Shown here piece by piece: positions 32,585-44,437 of a DNA stretch of 64,000 nt. Where the stretch lies: contig CM077672.1 of assembly GCA_039707655.1 (NCBI GenBank), positions 195,152,537 through 195,216,536 of the forward strand, written 5' to 3'. Numbering within the stretch: position 1 is the first letter of the stretch; the number at the start of each line of letters is the position of its first letter. This stretch comes from Elymus sibiricus (lineage: Eukaryota > Streptophyta > Magnoliopsida > Poales > Poaceae). A program made the position numbers and the translations under genes. The notes beneath the pieces are model-generated. The model did not search any database. It had not been told where the DNA came from and saw only the letters and a list, made by a program, of their open reading frames with translations.

Positions 32585-34519
32585 ATGTCTGATGTCAGTG
32601 ACAGTCAGAACAGGTCAGAGCAGCATGAAGAGCAAAGTGAAGGATCAAGCCATAATGAAAGTTACTATGAGGGAGAGAGAAGCTCTCCAGATCTACCTAA
32701 AGCAGCAACAAGAACACGGAAGAAGAAAACCTCAGATAGTGAGGATGAGGACTTTGTTGCAAGTGAAACTGCACAAAAGAAGAAGAGAGTAGTGCTAGCT
32801 AAGGACTACAGCACAAAGCCTACTTCTGTCAAGGAAAGAACAGCAGTGAGGAAAGTGCCTCAGAAGACTCTGCAAGAACCTAGTGAGGCAGATGCAGGTG
32901 CCAAGAAGAAAAGAGTAAGGAAATCTTTTGCCTGTGTGATTGGAAGACCTACTATGATGATTGAAGAAGAAGAAGAAGAAGAAGAGGAGGAAGAGCCAGC
33001 TGCTGCACCCCCTGCAAAAGCACAGAAGCTCATGTCTGATGCTATCAAGACTGCTGCAGCTCCCAAGTCTAAGCCTAAGGCACCAGCACCCAAGAGATCA
33101 ACCAGAAACATATCTGCTGCAGAGAAGAACAAGGCCCCAGTGCCTGAATCAACTGTTGATGAAGAGCCTCTAGTGCTCAGAAAGTTGAAGCCCAAGATAC
33201 CAGAACATGACAACGCACACCCAGTAGCTGAGAACATGATGTTGAGAAAGGACAAAGGACTGCGTCAATGGAGATTGACAGATCCCTATGCTGTGAGGAG
33301 GAGGACTGCTTGTGATTACCGCTTTCACACCCGTGAGCAACAGGATTTCTATGAGACAATGTTGCTTGATAAGAAGCCCATAGTCAGTGACATGAGGTGG
33401 GTGGACTGGGAATACATTGATGAGAACGAGGATTATTTCCCCCATGTGCATGAAAGCTTCAGAATTGCAGGTGTTGATGAGTTCGTTGGAAAGAAGTTGA
33501 CTAAGTGGAACGATGAGATGATTATGCAATTTTACTCCACAGCACATTTCTATCCAAATGGTCGCATAGTGTGGATGACTGAAGGCATTAGATATCAATC
33601 AACTATTTCTGAATGGGCAAATCTTCTTGGTGCACCCAAGGAAGAAGATGATGATTATGATGTTTATGCCAAGCTCAAGTTTGATCACAATTCTATGAAG
33701 AACATGTACACTGCTATTCCCCAGGAGGATCTTGAAACACACAAGCTTGGATCAGTGAAGCATTTGCTACCAGGTCTGGCCACCTCAAACACAATCTTGC
33801 GGTACACCTTGTTACCCAAGTCAGGAGATGATAAGATCATCCGTGGCCACTCCATCAACTTGCTGCATTTATTCGATACACCTCAAAAATTCAAGGTGAT
33901 GAGCCTGATAGTTGAGACTATCAAGAGGACAGCAGCAGATCAGAAGAGATCGTGTGGTTATGCTCCACATATTCAGTTGTTGATCAATTCCAAGGTTGGA
34001 ACCAGCACATATCTTCTTGATCGAGAGCATTTGCCACTCCGTCCAGACTTTGAGGACAATGTCATAGTGATGGATCCTTCGCATCCCACTTCTGCTCAAG
34101 CACAAGAGGAAATCCGCAAAGCACAAGAAGCTAAAGCAGCTCAGGAAGCAGCAGCTCCCAATGCTCCAATTGCGAATCTCAAGACACCAAAAGACCAAAT
34201 GCAATATCTGCTTGAAGCCACTCTGAGGATTGAGCGAAGTCTGGCCAACCTCACCCAGACCCAGGCTAGTTTTGAGCGGATTATTGAGACAAAGTTTCAT
34301 GACTTGGATGTCAAAGTGACTGAGATTCAGACTTCAGTGGAACAACTGCAAGGAGATGTCGATGCTGTCAAGCTTGCCAGATCAGATGACAGTGAAGATG
34401 AGAGACCGACTACAGAGCAGTTTCAGTCTGTGCCTAGGGCTGCCAGGTCAGCTGCGATACCAGTTGTGGATCCACGGACCACAGTATCTGCACCAGCCTC
34501 CACAGCCACAGTGCCATAG
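32585..34519 (+). CDS. C: ORF2, putative plant transposon protein domain (intact, 644 aa)
   Basis: I chose ATG at 32585 (CAAGATGTC) because an upstream in-frame ATG at 32324 lies before the TATA box. Residues 1-100 are Ser/Glu-rich with basic clusters (RKKK at 45-48, KKKR at 65-68, KKKR at 107-110) that look like nuclear localisation signals. Residues 127-137 are eleven Glu. Residues about 240-500 form a folded domain (FHTREQQDFYETMLL, KKLTKWNDEMIMQFYSTAHF, WMTEGIRYQSTISEWANLLG) of the type annotated in plants as putative plant transposon protein. Residues about 500-610 form a coiled coil; the tail is Ser/Thr/Pro-rich. No transmembrane segment is visible, so it is not a classic envelope. Its biochemical role is unknown. 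Confidence 0.82.
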   Translation: MSDVSDSQNRSEQHEEQSEGSSHNESYYEGERSSPDLPKAATRTRKKKTSDSEDEDFVASETAQKKKRVVLAKDYSTKPTSVKERTAVRKVPQKTLQEPSEADAGAKKKRVRKSFACVIGRPTMMIEEEEEEEEEEEPAAAPPAKAQKLMSDAIKTAAAPKSKPKAPAPKRSTRNISAAEKNKAPVPESTVDEEPLVLRKLKPKIPEHDNAHPVAENMMLRKDKGLRQWRLTDPYAVRRRTACDYRFHTREQQDFYETMLLDKKPIVSDMRWVDWEYIDENEDYFPHVHESFRIAGVDEFVGKKLTKWNDEMIMQFYSTAHFYPNGRIVWMTEGIRYQSTISEWANLLGAPKEEDDDYDVYAKLKFDHNSMKNMYTAIPQEDLETHKLGSVKHLLPGLATSNTILRYTLLPKSGDDKIIRGHSINLLHLFDTPQKFKVMSLIVETIKRTAADQKRSCGYAPHIQLLINSKVGTSTYLLDREHLPLRPDFEDNVIVMDPSHPTSAQAQEEIRKAQEAKAAQEAAAPNAPIANLKTPKDQMQYLLEATLRIERSLANLTQTQASFERIIETKFHDLDVKVTEIQTSVEQLQGDVDAVKLARSDDSEDERPTTEQFQSVPRAARSAAIPVVDPRTTVSAPASTATVP

Positions 34520-35183
34520 CAGGTCTCCACTCCACCAGTCCAGCAGTCATCAGCAGAAGCATTCGCGGACGCTCTCATCTCAATGCCGTCTACGCACACC
34601 GGAGCCGCCAGCGGGAGATCACCTTCGGAGGACCGTGCCTAGAGAGCCGACTAGTGCTATACGATTCGAACTTTTTGGTACTTGTTGCCAAAGGGGGAGG
34701 ATTTGTATAGATCATAGGCTTCGAGAGAGAGAGAGTTTCTTGCTTTTGTTTTGCTTCGAGAGTTTCCTTTGCTACTTGATTGCTTGTTCGTTGATACTTT
34801 GTTATGTGTGTGTTGCTACAATATTCTGTCGTTTATACTTGTGAGATATGATGTCGATTGATCATATTATGCCTATTGTGATATTCCATGTTTATCTCTA
34901 CCATTATCTTGTATGATCAATTACTTATGTTGGTGATGCGTGCCTATTATTTCAATCTTATCATTTTGCGCGCTCCACCAAGATGTATGTGACATGGAAG
35001 AGTAACCCATGAGCCTAATCGATTGTGCATTTGCATTCAAACGCAAATTTTTAATAATGCACAAATTTAGGGGGAGCTCTTGCTTATCACATACTTCTCA
35101 AAGCGACGATGTATTTCATTTACTTAATCATCTGTCGAAGCTTTGATCTATATGTTGTCATCAATTACCAAAAAGTGGGAGAT
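34520..35183 (+). other. C: 3' untranslated region and polypurine tract
   Basis: It contains AAAGGGGGAGGAT near 34690, TTTAGGGGGAGC near 35067, and the LTR-proximal tract AAAAAGTGGGAGA (35170-35182). No coding frame of note. Confidence 0.65.
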
Positions 35184-36762
35184 TGAAAGCACATTTGCTC
35201 CCTTGGTGGTTTTGGTAATTCATAACAACATATATCTCATTGAACTAATGTCCATTCAAGATTAAGATTTCAGGATGTTCAATGATTGGCATGGCATGGA
35301 CTAGAGATGTGGACCCCTCAAAATGCTAAGGACAAGAATTGGCAAAGATCAAGACTCTACATTTTTGGTTTAGTGATCCAAGATCACATTTAGTCCATAG
35401 GAAAGCCAATACTATTAAAAGGGGATGAGGTGTTGCTTAATGGTCTTTTTGCTCAAATGCTTAGTGACAGTATTCCTAAACCCTCAACCACTATCTCTAC
35501 CCAAATATGTCCTAAACCTAAAGTCCAACTCGGCCCCACCGAAATTTCCAATCCGGCCCCACCGAGTTCATCCAAGACTTAGCCACTGCCAAACCCTAAC
35601 AAATCGGATCCACCGAAATGGATCTCGGTCCCACCGAGATGGCCTTGCCAACTCTCTGTAATCGTTTGCATTTACTTCGGTCACACCGAGTTTGCAAACC
35701 GGTCTCACCGAGATGGCTTGCCAAGTCTCTGTTGCCTTATTGCTTCGCTTCGGTCCTACCGAGTTGATGCAATCGGTGCCACCGAGATGAGGATTGCCCT
35801 AAGCCATTGCACTTCGGTCCATCCGAGTTGTTCGTATCGGTCCCACCGAGATTCCTAAAGTTCATATCTTTTACACAGTTCGGTGCTACCGAGATGATTG
35901 TTTCGGTGCCACCGAGTTGGGTCAAAAGTGTGTAACGGTTGGATTTTGTGTGGAGGCTATATATACCCTTCCACCCCATCCTTCTCAGTAAGGAGAGCCA
36001 TCAGAACGTGCCTACACTTCCACCATACATTTTCTGAGAGAGAACCACCTACTCATGTGTTGAGATCAAGATATTCCATTCCTACCATTTGAACCTTGAT
36101 CTCTAGCCTTTCCCAAGTTGCTTTCTACTGAAATTCTTCTTCCACCATAGCCAAATCTGTGAGGAGTGATTGAGTGCTGGGAAGACTATCATTTGAAGCA
36201 CAAGAGCAAGGAGTTCATCAACAACACACCGTCTATTACCTTTTGGAGAGTGGTGTCTCCTAGATTGGTTAGGTGTTGCTTGGGAGCCTCCAACCAGATG
36301 TGGAGTTGAACCAAGAAGTTTGTAAGGGCAAGGAGATCGCCTACTTCGTGAAGATCTACCCCGAGTGAGGCTAGTCCTTTGTGGACGTAAGCCATGGTGG
36401 AATAGGCAAGGTTGCTTCTTCGTGGACCCTTCGTGGGTGGAGCCCTCCGTGGACTCGCGCAGCCGTTACCCTTCGTGGGTTGAAGCCTCCATCAATGTGG
36501 ACGTACGATAGCACCACCTATCGGAACCACGCCAAAAACCGCCGTGTCTTCATTGCTTTTGAAATCTCCTATCCCCTCTCTACATACATATGCAATTGCT
36601 TACTTTCCGCTGCTATACTCTTAGAATTGCATGTGTAGGGTGATGCTTGACATGTACTATTGCTAAAATCTGCCTACAACTAAAATCTGGGAAAAGGTTA
36701 AGTTTTATTTGGTCAAGTAGTCTAATCACCCCCCCCCCTCTAGACATACTTTCGATCTTACA
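35184..36762 (+). repeat. C: 3' LTR
   Basis: This partner of 27475-29050 keeps the palindromes and TATA box. It ends CTTACA and is followed by the AAGAG duplication. Confidence 0.92.
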
Positions 36763-36767
36763 AAGAG

Positions 36768-37278
36768 CAAACATCCCCCAATGATAAATGGCTGCAAGAA
36801 GTGGTAAGAGATCATGAATTAAATATTTATGAAACTAACTTGCAGCAACCAAATGGGGATGACAAAGAACAAGCTATCTTGGATGAAAAAGCGTGCCTAG
36901 AGAAAGAGAACGTCGAGGAAAATGAAGAGGAGGAACGGATTGATCACCCACCGTCATCTTCCACCCACGAGAGTCACCTTTTGCACACTCTTTTATATGT
37001 TCTTTGATGAAGCAACTCTTGTAAAAGATATAACTTCCATGGATATTAAAGAACTACATTTATTCATAGACGAATGTGCAGGTATGATGTGTTCTTTGTA
37101 TCAAAGTCGTTGCTTATGTTGTGGTTCTCGCGAGCACATTGACTTTCAATGCACGAATGCTTATGATTAAGTGATAGCAAATTATAACAATAATATGACA
37201 GATGTTACCGAGGAATCCCTATGGTATGTAGTAAGCAAAAATGCAGGTATATTATTTGCTGAGATCCAAGACGTTGCT
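36768..37278 (+). pseudogene. D: zinc-knuckle gag-like ORF, segment 2
   Basis: Directly after C's target duplication the frame of segment 1 continues without a break. An acidic stretch (KENVEENEEEER) is followed by a frameshift near 36990. The shifted frame holds a second CCHC knuckle at 37111-37152 (CLCCGSREHIDFQC), a TAA at 37168-37170, and runs open to 37278, where E is inserted between codons. The two knuckles share CGS-x-EH-x3-QC, so they look like an internal duplication. Confidence 0.6.
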
Positions 37279-37296
37279 TGTGACACCCTGGTTTTC
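37279..37296 (+). repeat. E: 5' LTR, first 18 bp
   Basis: TGTGACACCCTGGTTTTC is identical to the start of the 3' LTR at 53646. It is cut by F, whose duplication TTTTC is at 37292-37296 and 48660-48664. Confidence 0.85.
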
Positions 37297-37297
37297 T

Positions 37298-40200
37298 TGT
37301 TACGCCCCCGACTTAATCGTGCACTAATTATACACGCAAATGCACACGATCAAGCCTATGGACTCACTTGAAGATATCACAACACAACTCTAAACACAAG
37401 TAAAAGTCATACAAGCTTTATATTACAAGCCAGGGGCCTCGAGGGCTCGAATACATAAGCTTGAGTCATACAAGCATCAGCGGAAGCATTAGATATCTGA
37501 GTACAAACATAAAGTTAAACAGATAAGCCTTCAGAAGGCGGGGCAAAATAAAAACACTGGATCAAAAGGCGCAGGCCTCCTGCCTGGGTGCCTCCTATCT
37601 ACTCCTGGTCGTCGGTGGTCTCCACGTAGAAGTACTCTCCACCAGAGGGGTAGTAGTAGTAGTCGTCGGCTGGCGCAGCTGGCTCCGGGGCTCCATCGTC
37701 TGGTCGCAACAATCGGGTATGTGGGAAAAAGGGGAAGCAAAGCAACCGTGAGTACTCATCCAAAGTACTCGCAAGCCTTACATTAGAACTATTTTACTTA
37801 TGCATCGGTATCAAAGGAAGGCTGTATATGTGGACTGGACTGCAGAAATGCCAGAATAAGGGGGAAAGGCCTAGCCTATCGAAGACTAGCATCTTCAGCG
37901 TCTTGCAGCATTAGAAGAGTGCAGATTAGTACATAAATATAGTAGTAGCAACAAGTAGTAACCACGCCCAGAGATCCTTCCTCGACTCCCTGTGAGAAAA
38001 CGATCCCGGAGCCACATATTAAGCATCTCAACTTCCAGTTCTAGTTGTAGTAGATCGGGATATTTACCGAGCGTCCTGTTACCGTGGACACGGCTATTCC
38101 AATAGATATACTTCCCTGCAGGGGTGCACCAACTTACCCAACACGCTATATTAACTCTGGCCGGACACACTTGCTCGGTCCATGCCCGGCCTAGGCTGAT
38201 CGACATGTCATAGCCCTACCTATGCTCAACAGAGAGGCCAACACACCGGTCTACATCCTAAGTGCTCAGGGGTCTTGGGCCCATCACCCTTTGCACTCCT
38301 GCGCGTTACGAGGATGGCCGGGAGCAGACCTAGCCCCCTTAATACAAGCGCAGGCTTTCGCGGTCCAACCCGGGCGCGTGCCGCTCAACCGCTGACGTCT
38401 GAAGAACTTCGGTTGATACCATGACACCGAGTGCCCATACTATTCCCGCGTGGTGGTTAGTGCGATAAGGCCAGAGGCCTACTCAGATTGCATATCGTAA
38501 CCCATTAGTGTGTTGGGAGCTCGCGGACACGAGCAGAGACTCACGATCATGTGACCCCGTCGCCCCGTCTCGTGGACTTACGACAAGGGCTAGGAATGCC
38601 CGGCCATGCCACGTAATCACCACGGGTACCCTCATGGTCAACCAGAATCCACATCACTCGCGAGTACCCCTCGGGGCCGACCCGACTTTCCAAAGGACTG
38701 TCGGGAACTCAGGTCCACCTCAACCGGGGTGGTACCACCTGTCCCTTCAGTCCTGCTGTAACAATATCAGTAAGAGGGCAACAGGTAAAAGTAACCGTGT
38801 GTCCGTAACATCAAGGGGTAATCCGAGGAATCACCCTCATTGGATTCCCACTCGACGTACCCGTCTAGGTGAACCCGGAGGAATCACCCTCGATGGTATT
38901 CACACTTGCGGGGTTGCACGACAGAAGCTTCATCGGAGGTGGTGGAGAGGAATCACCCTCGGTAACCCACAACCAACTAGCTGTACTACAGAGGCAACAT
39001 CAGGAGTGAGATAAGAGGTATCACCCTCGGCACTCGATATTAGCTCTGCAGAGTCGAGCAACTTAGGGGGTGTGCGGTGATGTGTTGGTCTCAGCCCGTC
39101 GATCACATCGACCGGGGCACTGGTAACTAAGCGGGGCAACTAAGAACAAGCAAGAGGGGCCACAAATGGTTTACCATCCAACCTATACTAAGCATTTAGG
39201 ATATCGGGTAAAGTATCAAAAGCGGTTTACAAAAACAGGCTATGCATCAGATTAGGATCAAACAATAGCAGTAGCAAATTCTAATACAAGTATGAGGGAG
39301 AAAGAATAGGTGATAGAGGCATGTGTCAAGGGAGGTTGCTTGCCTGGAAGCTCTGCGGCAAAGGAGGGGTCGTCAACGGGGTAGTCGGTCTCCGGAGCTG
39401 CGTCGGTCTCGGGGTCTACCGGATAAGAAGAGGGGGAAGAAACAATAAATAAAGGCAAACAGATGCAACACAATGGATGGCATGGCAAAATGCAGTGCTG
39501 GAGGTGACCTAATGCAATGCTACATGTCGCAGACGAAGCGGGAAAATATCTGGGATATTTTCCCGGTCTTAGGCAGTTTTTGGTATACTAAACCGGAGGG
39601 GAAGGTTCCATGTTCAGATAGATAGGAGTGATGGTCAAGCATTTTGACCACGTATTCGGATTCGTCTCGTTTTTCTGATCAACTTTCATGTTGAAAACTT
39701 TTCGATCCGAGCTACGGTTGAATTTCTATGAATTTTCAAAGATTTAAACCTTTTTTTGAAAATCCTGGAATTATTTTAATTAATAAAATCGCATTATCCA
39801 GAACAGTACACATATGACGTTAGCATGACATTAGGATGATGTCAGCAAGTCAGCCCAGCCGTTCCAGGTCAAACCTGACAGCTGGGACCCACCTGTCATA
39901 CACTGCGGGTTTAACAGGGTTAATTTAAACTAAACCGGAGTTAATTAGGGAAAGGGCCCCACATGTCAGTGACTATTTAGCTAATCAAATTAAGTTTATT
40001 TAGAAAACAATTTAATTAGTCTAATTAGCAAAGGGGGCCCACTTGTCAGCGACAGTAACTGCCACGTCAGCCGGGATTGACCTGGTCAATTGGTCAACTG
40101 GGCCCGCGGGACCCAGCTGCCAGTGACCCAGAGGCGTGCCACGTGGTCGCCACGTTGGCGCTGGCGCCAGAACAGCTCCGACAAGGCTGTTCGCGGCGGC

Positions 40201-41498
40201 CGAACGCCGGTGAGCCTCGGATTTCGCCTGTGGTGGTCCGTTTGCGCCGCGTCGGGTGGTGGCCTCGGCCAGAGCTGGGACGGCCGGAAACGTCGCCGGC
40301 GATGAGCGTAGGCGGCGGCGTTCTACAGGTGAGGGCGAACTAGCGGCAGCAGCGCGCGTTCGAGCTAGCTAAAAGGCCAGGGCGGCCCTACGCGACACGG
40401 TGAGCACGTTTGACACGCGTGGGTGACCAAATGGTCACCGGAGTAACTCCGGCGACTAGAGAGGCGGCGGCGCGTTCGGCCAAAACGGCAACATGCGCTA
40501 GAGCTCGAGCAGGACCGTGAGAGGAGGTAGGAGAGGAGCGGAAGCTCACCTAGTGGCCACAGAAAGCCGTCGACAGCTTAGGAGCGCAGGGGCTGGCCGG
40601 AAACGACGGGGATCGCCGGCGACAGAGAGGGTGACGCCGAGCTCGATCCCGACCGTGTGGTCCTCCCCGATTTAAAAGGCGAGGTGCAGCCGATGTGGTC
40701 GAGGATGGTGAGGTCTCCAGACACGGCGAAGGGAGGCGGGGACGACATTGGCCGCGGTGGAGACGAATGGCGGCGACGGCCGCGTACTGGAGAGGAAGGG
40801 GGAGAGCGCGCGGAGCGAGGAGAGGGGTAGCGAAGTTGATGAGGCGTCCAGGGGGGAGGGATGGCTCGGCCTTATCCTCTCGCTCGGGCTGTGGCGTCAC
40901 GGTGTTGCCCGCTGGCCGGCGAGCGCGTGCTTGGCCACAGTGCGGCTGACACGGCGAGGGAGAGAGAGAGGAGGGAGAAGGGGGCCGGTTGGGCTGGGCC
41001 GAGTGCACTGTGCACTTAGGCCCAGCCGGTTTAGGCCTTTTATTTTTATTTTCTGTTTTTGTTTTTACAGAAGGTTTAGAAAAATAAATGAGCTGCCAAA
41101 ATGAAATTGCAAAAATGTGAAACTGGTCCACACAATTACAATGCATTATTCTGCTCTGCCACAAAAGGTTTGGGCAATTTTGGAATCCATTTGAATTTTT
41201 CAAAAATGGAAATGGCATTAAAGTTACTATTTTTGCACTGTTTTAATGCTCTAGCCCATTTTAGGAAAATAGGTGATGTTGTTTTCCTGAACATTACTTT
41301 GTTTTGGAATTTTTGCTACAACATGAACTATTTTCCAGCATTTTTTGAGCAACTTCAAATTTCACTTGCTTTTGAATTTGAATTCAGTGGAGGAATTTGA
41401 AATGAGATATGATTTCACTGTGATCATTTGTTGCAAAAACAAATTAGCTTAGCACTAATTTGAAGATCATTGTGGCTCATTACTCAGGGGGTGTTACA
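37298..41498 (-). repeat. F: 3' LTR (left copy)
   Basis: About 4.2 kb, with a GC-rich part around 40060-41000 that yields chance frames on both strands. It contains a GAGTAC...GTACTC inverted repeat at 37750-37770 and four TCACCCTC repeats at 38831-39028. Confidence 0.9.
38831..39028 (-). repeat. F: four interspersed TCACCCTC repeats in the LTR
   Basis: The core (G)AATCACCCTC starts at about 38831, 38884, 38953 and 39021 (spacings 53, 69 and 68 bp). The same set is in the other LTR at about 45955-46152. Confidence 0.55.
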
Positions 41499-44437
41499 AT
41501 TCTCCTCCACTACAAGAAATCTCGTCCCGAAATTTTAGAGGTGGAGTAAGGGAATAACTTCGGGAGAACTGACCTTTGCAGGGTCGATTATCCAGTGGAT
41601 AACTCAGAGATAGTGGTAGAAAGTATCTCGAATTGAAACTTAAGTAAAACATCAAGAGCAAAGTAAGAAGATTCAATAGGAAGTTTCAAGCGGATAGACA
41701 CCCGTTCGATGCCTAAAACAGAGTGTGAGAGGGGTTCAGAGCAACGAAAGAATATTGCGTCTGTTACCAGAATAGATCCTCTCTCGGGAGGTGGATCGTG
41801 ATTTACACACGAAGCCAAGTGCAACGGATACTTCGGAATCAAGGATGTATAGGGGAGTCAGGTTTTGATCCTATGGAACAGCGGTGAGTGTGGTTTAAGA
41901 GTAGGGGAAATGGTGACATCTTGCACGGTCACGATAGCAAGGCATGTCAGAGGACAATCTGTCAGCTATGTCGGCAACAACGTCGGTACCAAGGGCGAGG
42001 GACGAAGAGAACCATTTTCCTGCTCATTAAGACGAGGCGAACCAATAGGCAGAGTTCTCGTCCATCGGTGGTTACCGGAATGTCATCAACAATAGTAACA
42101 GGGTCATACTGACAGAGTTGTACACCGAGGTGTTTGCATAAGCATGGAATTATCACTGCTCAGATAAAATAGATCACAAGAAAGGTTAACAGACGAATGG
42201 AAAGGAAAATGTGTTTATCCACAAGTATTAGGAGTATATCCTTCCCAAGGGAAAGCAGGGTGTGATATCCATGACAGGATAGCAAGTGGATCACCATTTA
42301 GGTAAAAGGAAGTATTACGAATTAAATTCATAACTTGGAATAAGTCAAAGATGTTGACAATGATCTCAACACAATTTATCGAAAGGTTTCAAGAGGGTGC
42401 CACTGAACAACGATGGCATCAAGCAAGGGAATAACGAAGTGGAAAGTTATGGGAACAACAGATAGGATGCAAGCTCGAAATCGGAGTTGCTTTTCAGTAC
42501 TGACAATAAGATGTTGAAAGTTTGACATAATCTTAGTGCACCGTCGGAATTACGTTCTGGGGATGACAGGCTAGTTAGCAAGGTCAAGCTTTAGCAGGAC
42601 GATGCTGATGTAGCCATTCGGCTGGGAATGATATGATTGAGCGCAAATTCTTAAGCAATGAAGATTATTAAGAGTTATTGAATAGCAGTACGAACTTGAT
42701 TCACTTATCGGTGTTCTTGAGTGGCAATCAACTCAGAACCCGAGGAAAAACTGGAATCAATGAGAAGCGACACTTGATGAAGACTCATAAGAAGTAATGT
42801 AGTTTCATAATATTCTCGAGATACCAGAGGGTAAAACTCGAGGGTAGAACAGAATAGAAGCTGAACTGGGTCGTTGACCTGCGACAGCAGATACTTTAAC
42901 CTTGTCGTAAAATAGACGAGGCACTGGAATGGATTCCTTTTAGACATATTGGATAAGGACAGCATGGTCGGAACCATAACTGCAAGGGATCAAATTTAAT
43001 GATACCGAAAGAGTTATTCAAGGATTAAATATTTTTACAAAAAGCTTCGGTGACAAGATATACATCGTGTCCATGGGCATGAACACAAAGTTCAAGGTCG
43101 ACTCCCACTTCTTCAATGCATAACCTTTCATTCACTTCTCATTTTCAAAGAAGTTGTAGTGTTGAAATTTTATCTGGCGTAACACTAGTAGAGTATGACC
43201 CGTAGAAGTTTCCGGGTTCACACAGATTAGGGAAGGCATAAGTTCAACCCATCGGGGCATCTTAGGAACATATACCACAAACTTCAGGAGTAAATAACTC
43301 ATGCTCGGAAGCAGAGGGATGATGACACAGAGTAGAGGACACAATTCGCTAGAGGCATTTTGTATCAGGGGAAATTCATTAATGATTTAGAATACGAAGG
43401 AGCTGTCGGATAGCAATCCACCAAAGGATTTGGCGGTCCACAAAAGGATCTAATGTGAGTATCGGTACTCAACCAGAAGAAGAAAGAATGCAAAGGCATC
43501 AGATTATATAAGCATCTTAATAATTCGACGCTTAAATACAAAGGAATTACGATTTCCAAATCGATGGATCAGAATCAGATGCTCTGATCAAAGATGAGTA
43601 GGTTGAATAGACTTAGAGGCACAACCGATTAAAACTAGATTGGGCAAGAACTAGCTCATATCCGGTAAGACGTCTGAGCCGAAAGGATGAATACTAGGAT
43701 TCAACTGATGATTGCGAGCATTCGCAGCATATTGAATCAAGGGACTCAAAATGTCAATGGCAAAGGATGTTAACGGGGATTACTAGACATATGGAATTAA
43801 CCATAATGCAGGCAAGCAAGACTTTCCAAAGCAATAGGTTGTAGAGGATTCTTGGGAGATCAGATAGTATTTCAAAGTATTTTGGGAAACATATGATCAA
43901 CTGAGGATGAACGGATCCCCGGTAAGTGTGAGGAATTATCCGCAGTGCGAAAAGAAGTTGCAAAGTAGCAGGCACAAAGGATTCTCGAAACAACGGAGAG
44001 TAGTTCGGGGCATCTTGTAATCATAAGAGCAACTGGGAACGAAGGTACAAATGGTAAGGATGTGTAGCTATTCACGGGGATTTAATGGTGGTAGGGAACT
44101 GCAAAAGCAGTGGGCACAAGGGTCTCGGGAAAACATCGAAGAGTATCTTCGGAATCTTCTGGTGAACCAAGTGATCATCTGGAATGAAGGGCTCTCCGGG
44201 AGAAAATAGTCACAGGAACCTAATGTTAGAGTTAGCAAAATCTTTAACCCGAAAAGAAGAGAGATCAGAGTCCCAGAGTAAGGAAGAGGAATAAAAGATC
44301 CTAATACCACCCATTGGCGACGTGGGCCCGTAAGCCACACAGCCATGTTAGTAAAACAGTTTTTCAAATACTAGACTCAACTGCGACCAAGGAGTTGGAA
44401 AGGGGGTTCCTACAGGCAGTCGGCTCTGATACCAACT
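41499..44437 (-). other. F: non-coding interior with primer site and polypurine tract
   Basis: It starts on the left with the purine tract (minus strand GGAGGAGAAT) and a short block shared with G just outside pol (CTCGTCCCGA). The remainder is long leader-like sequence; only short random frames occur. The primer site, TGGTATCAGAGC on the minus strand, is at 44423-44434. Parts match G's leader at 10673-11175. Confidence 0.75.

Larger units (their letters stand above)
27475..36762 (+). mobile_element. C: copia element (SIRE/Maximus-like) with gag and ORF2, no pol
   Basis: LTRs of 1576 and 1579 bp start TGAAAGCAC and end TACA; perfect AAGAG duplication (27470-27474 and 36763-36767). The primer site is tRNA-iMet and a purine tract (AAAAAGTGGGAGA, 35170-35182) precedes the 3' LTR. 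The interior has an intact gag (29135-31327) and a second intact ORF (32585-34519), with about 1 kb between them where pol would lie. About twenty substitutions separate the LTRs by eye, so the insertion is young. It is non-autonomous by gene content. The SIRE/Maximus-side placement rests on the gag and on the purine-rich AAAGGGGGAGGAT near 34690. Confidence 0.9.

Noticed and set aside
40550..41218. 222-aa minus-strand ORF in a GC-rich region
   Set aside because: Inside the LTR of F; the homologous place in the other LTR (47736-48307) has different frame limits and there is no domain.
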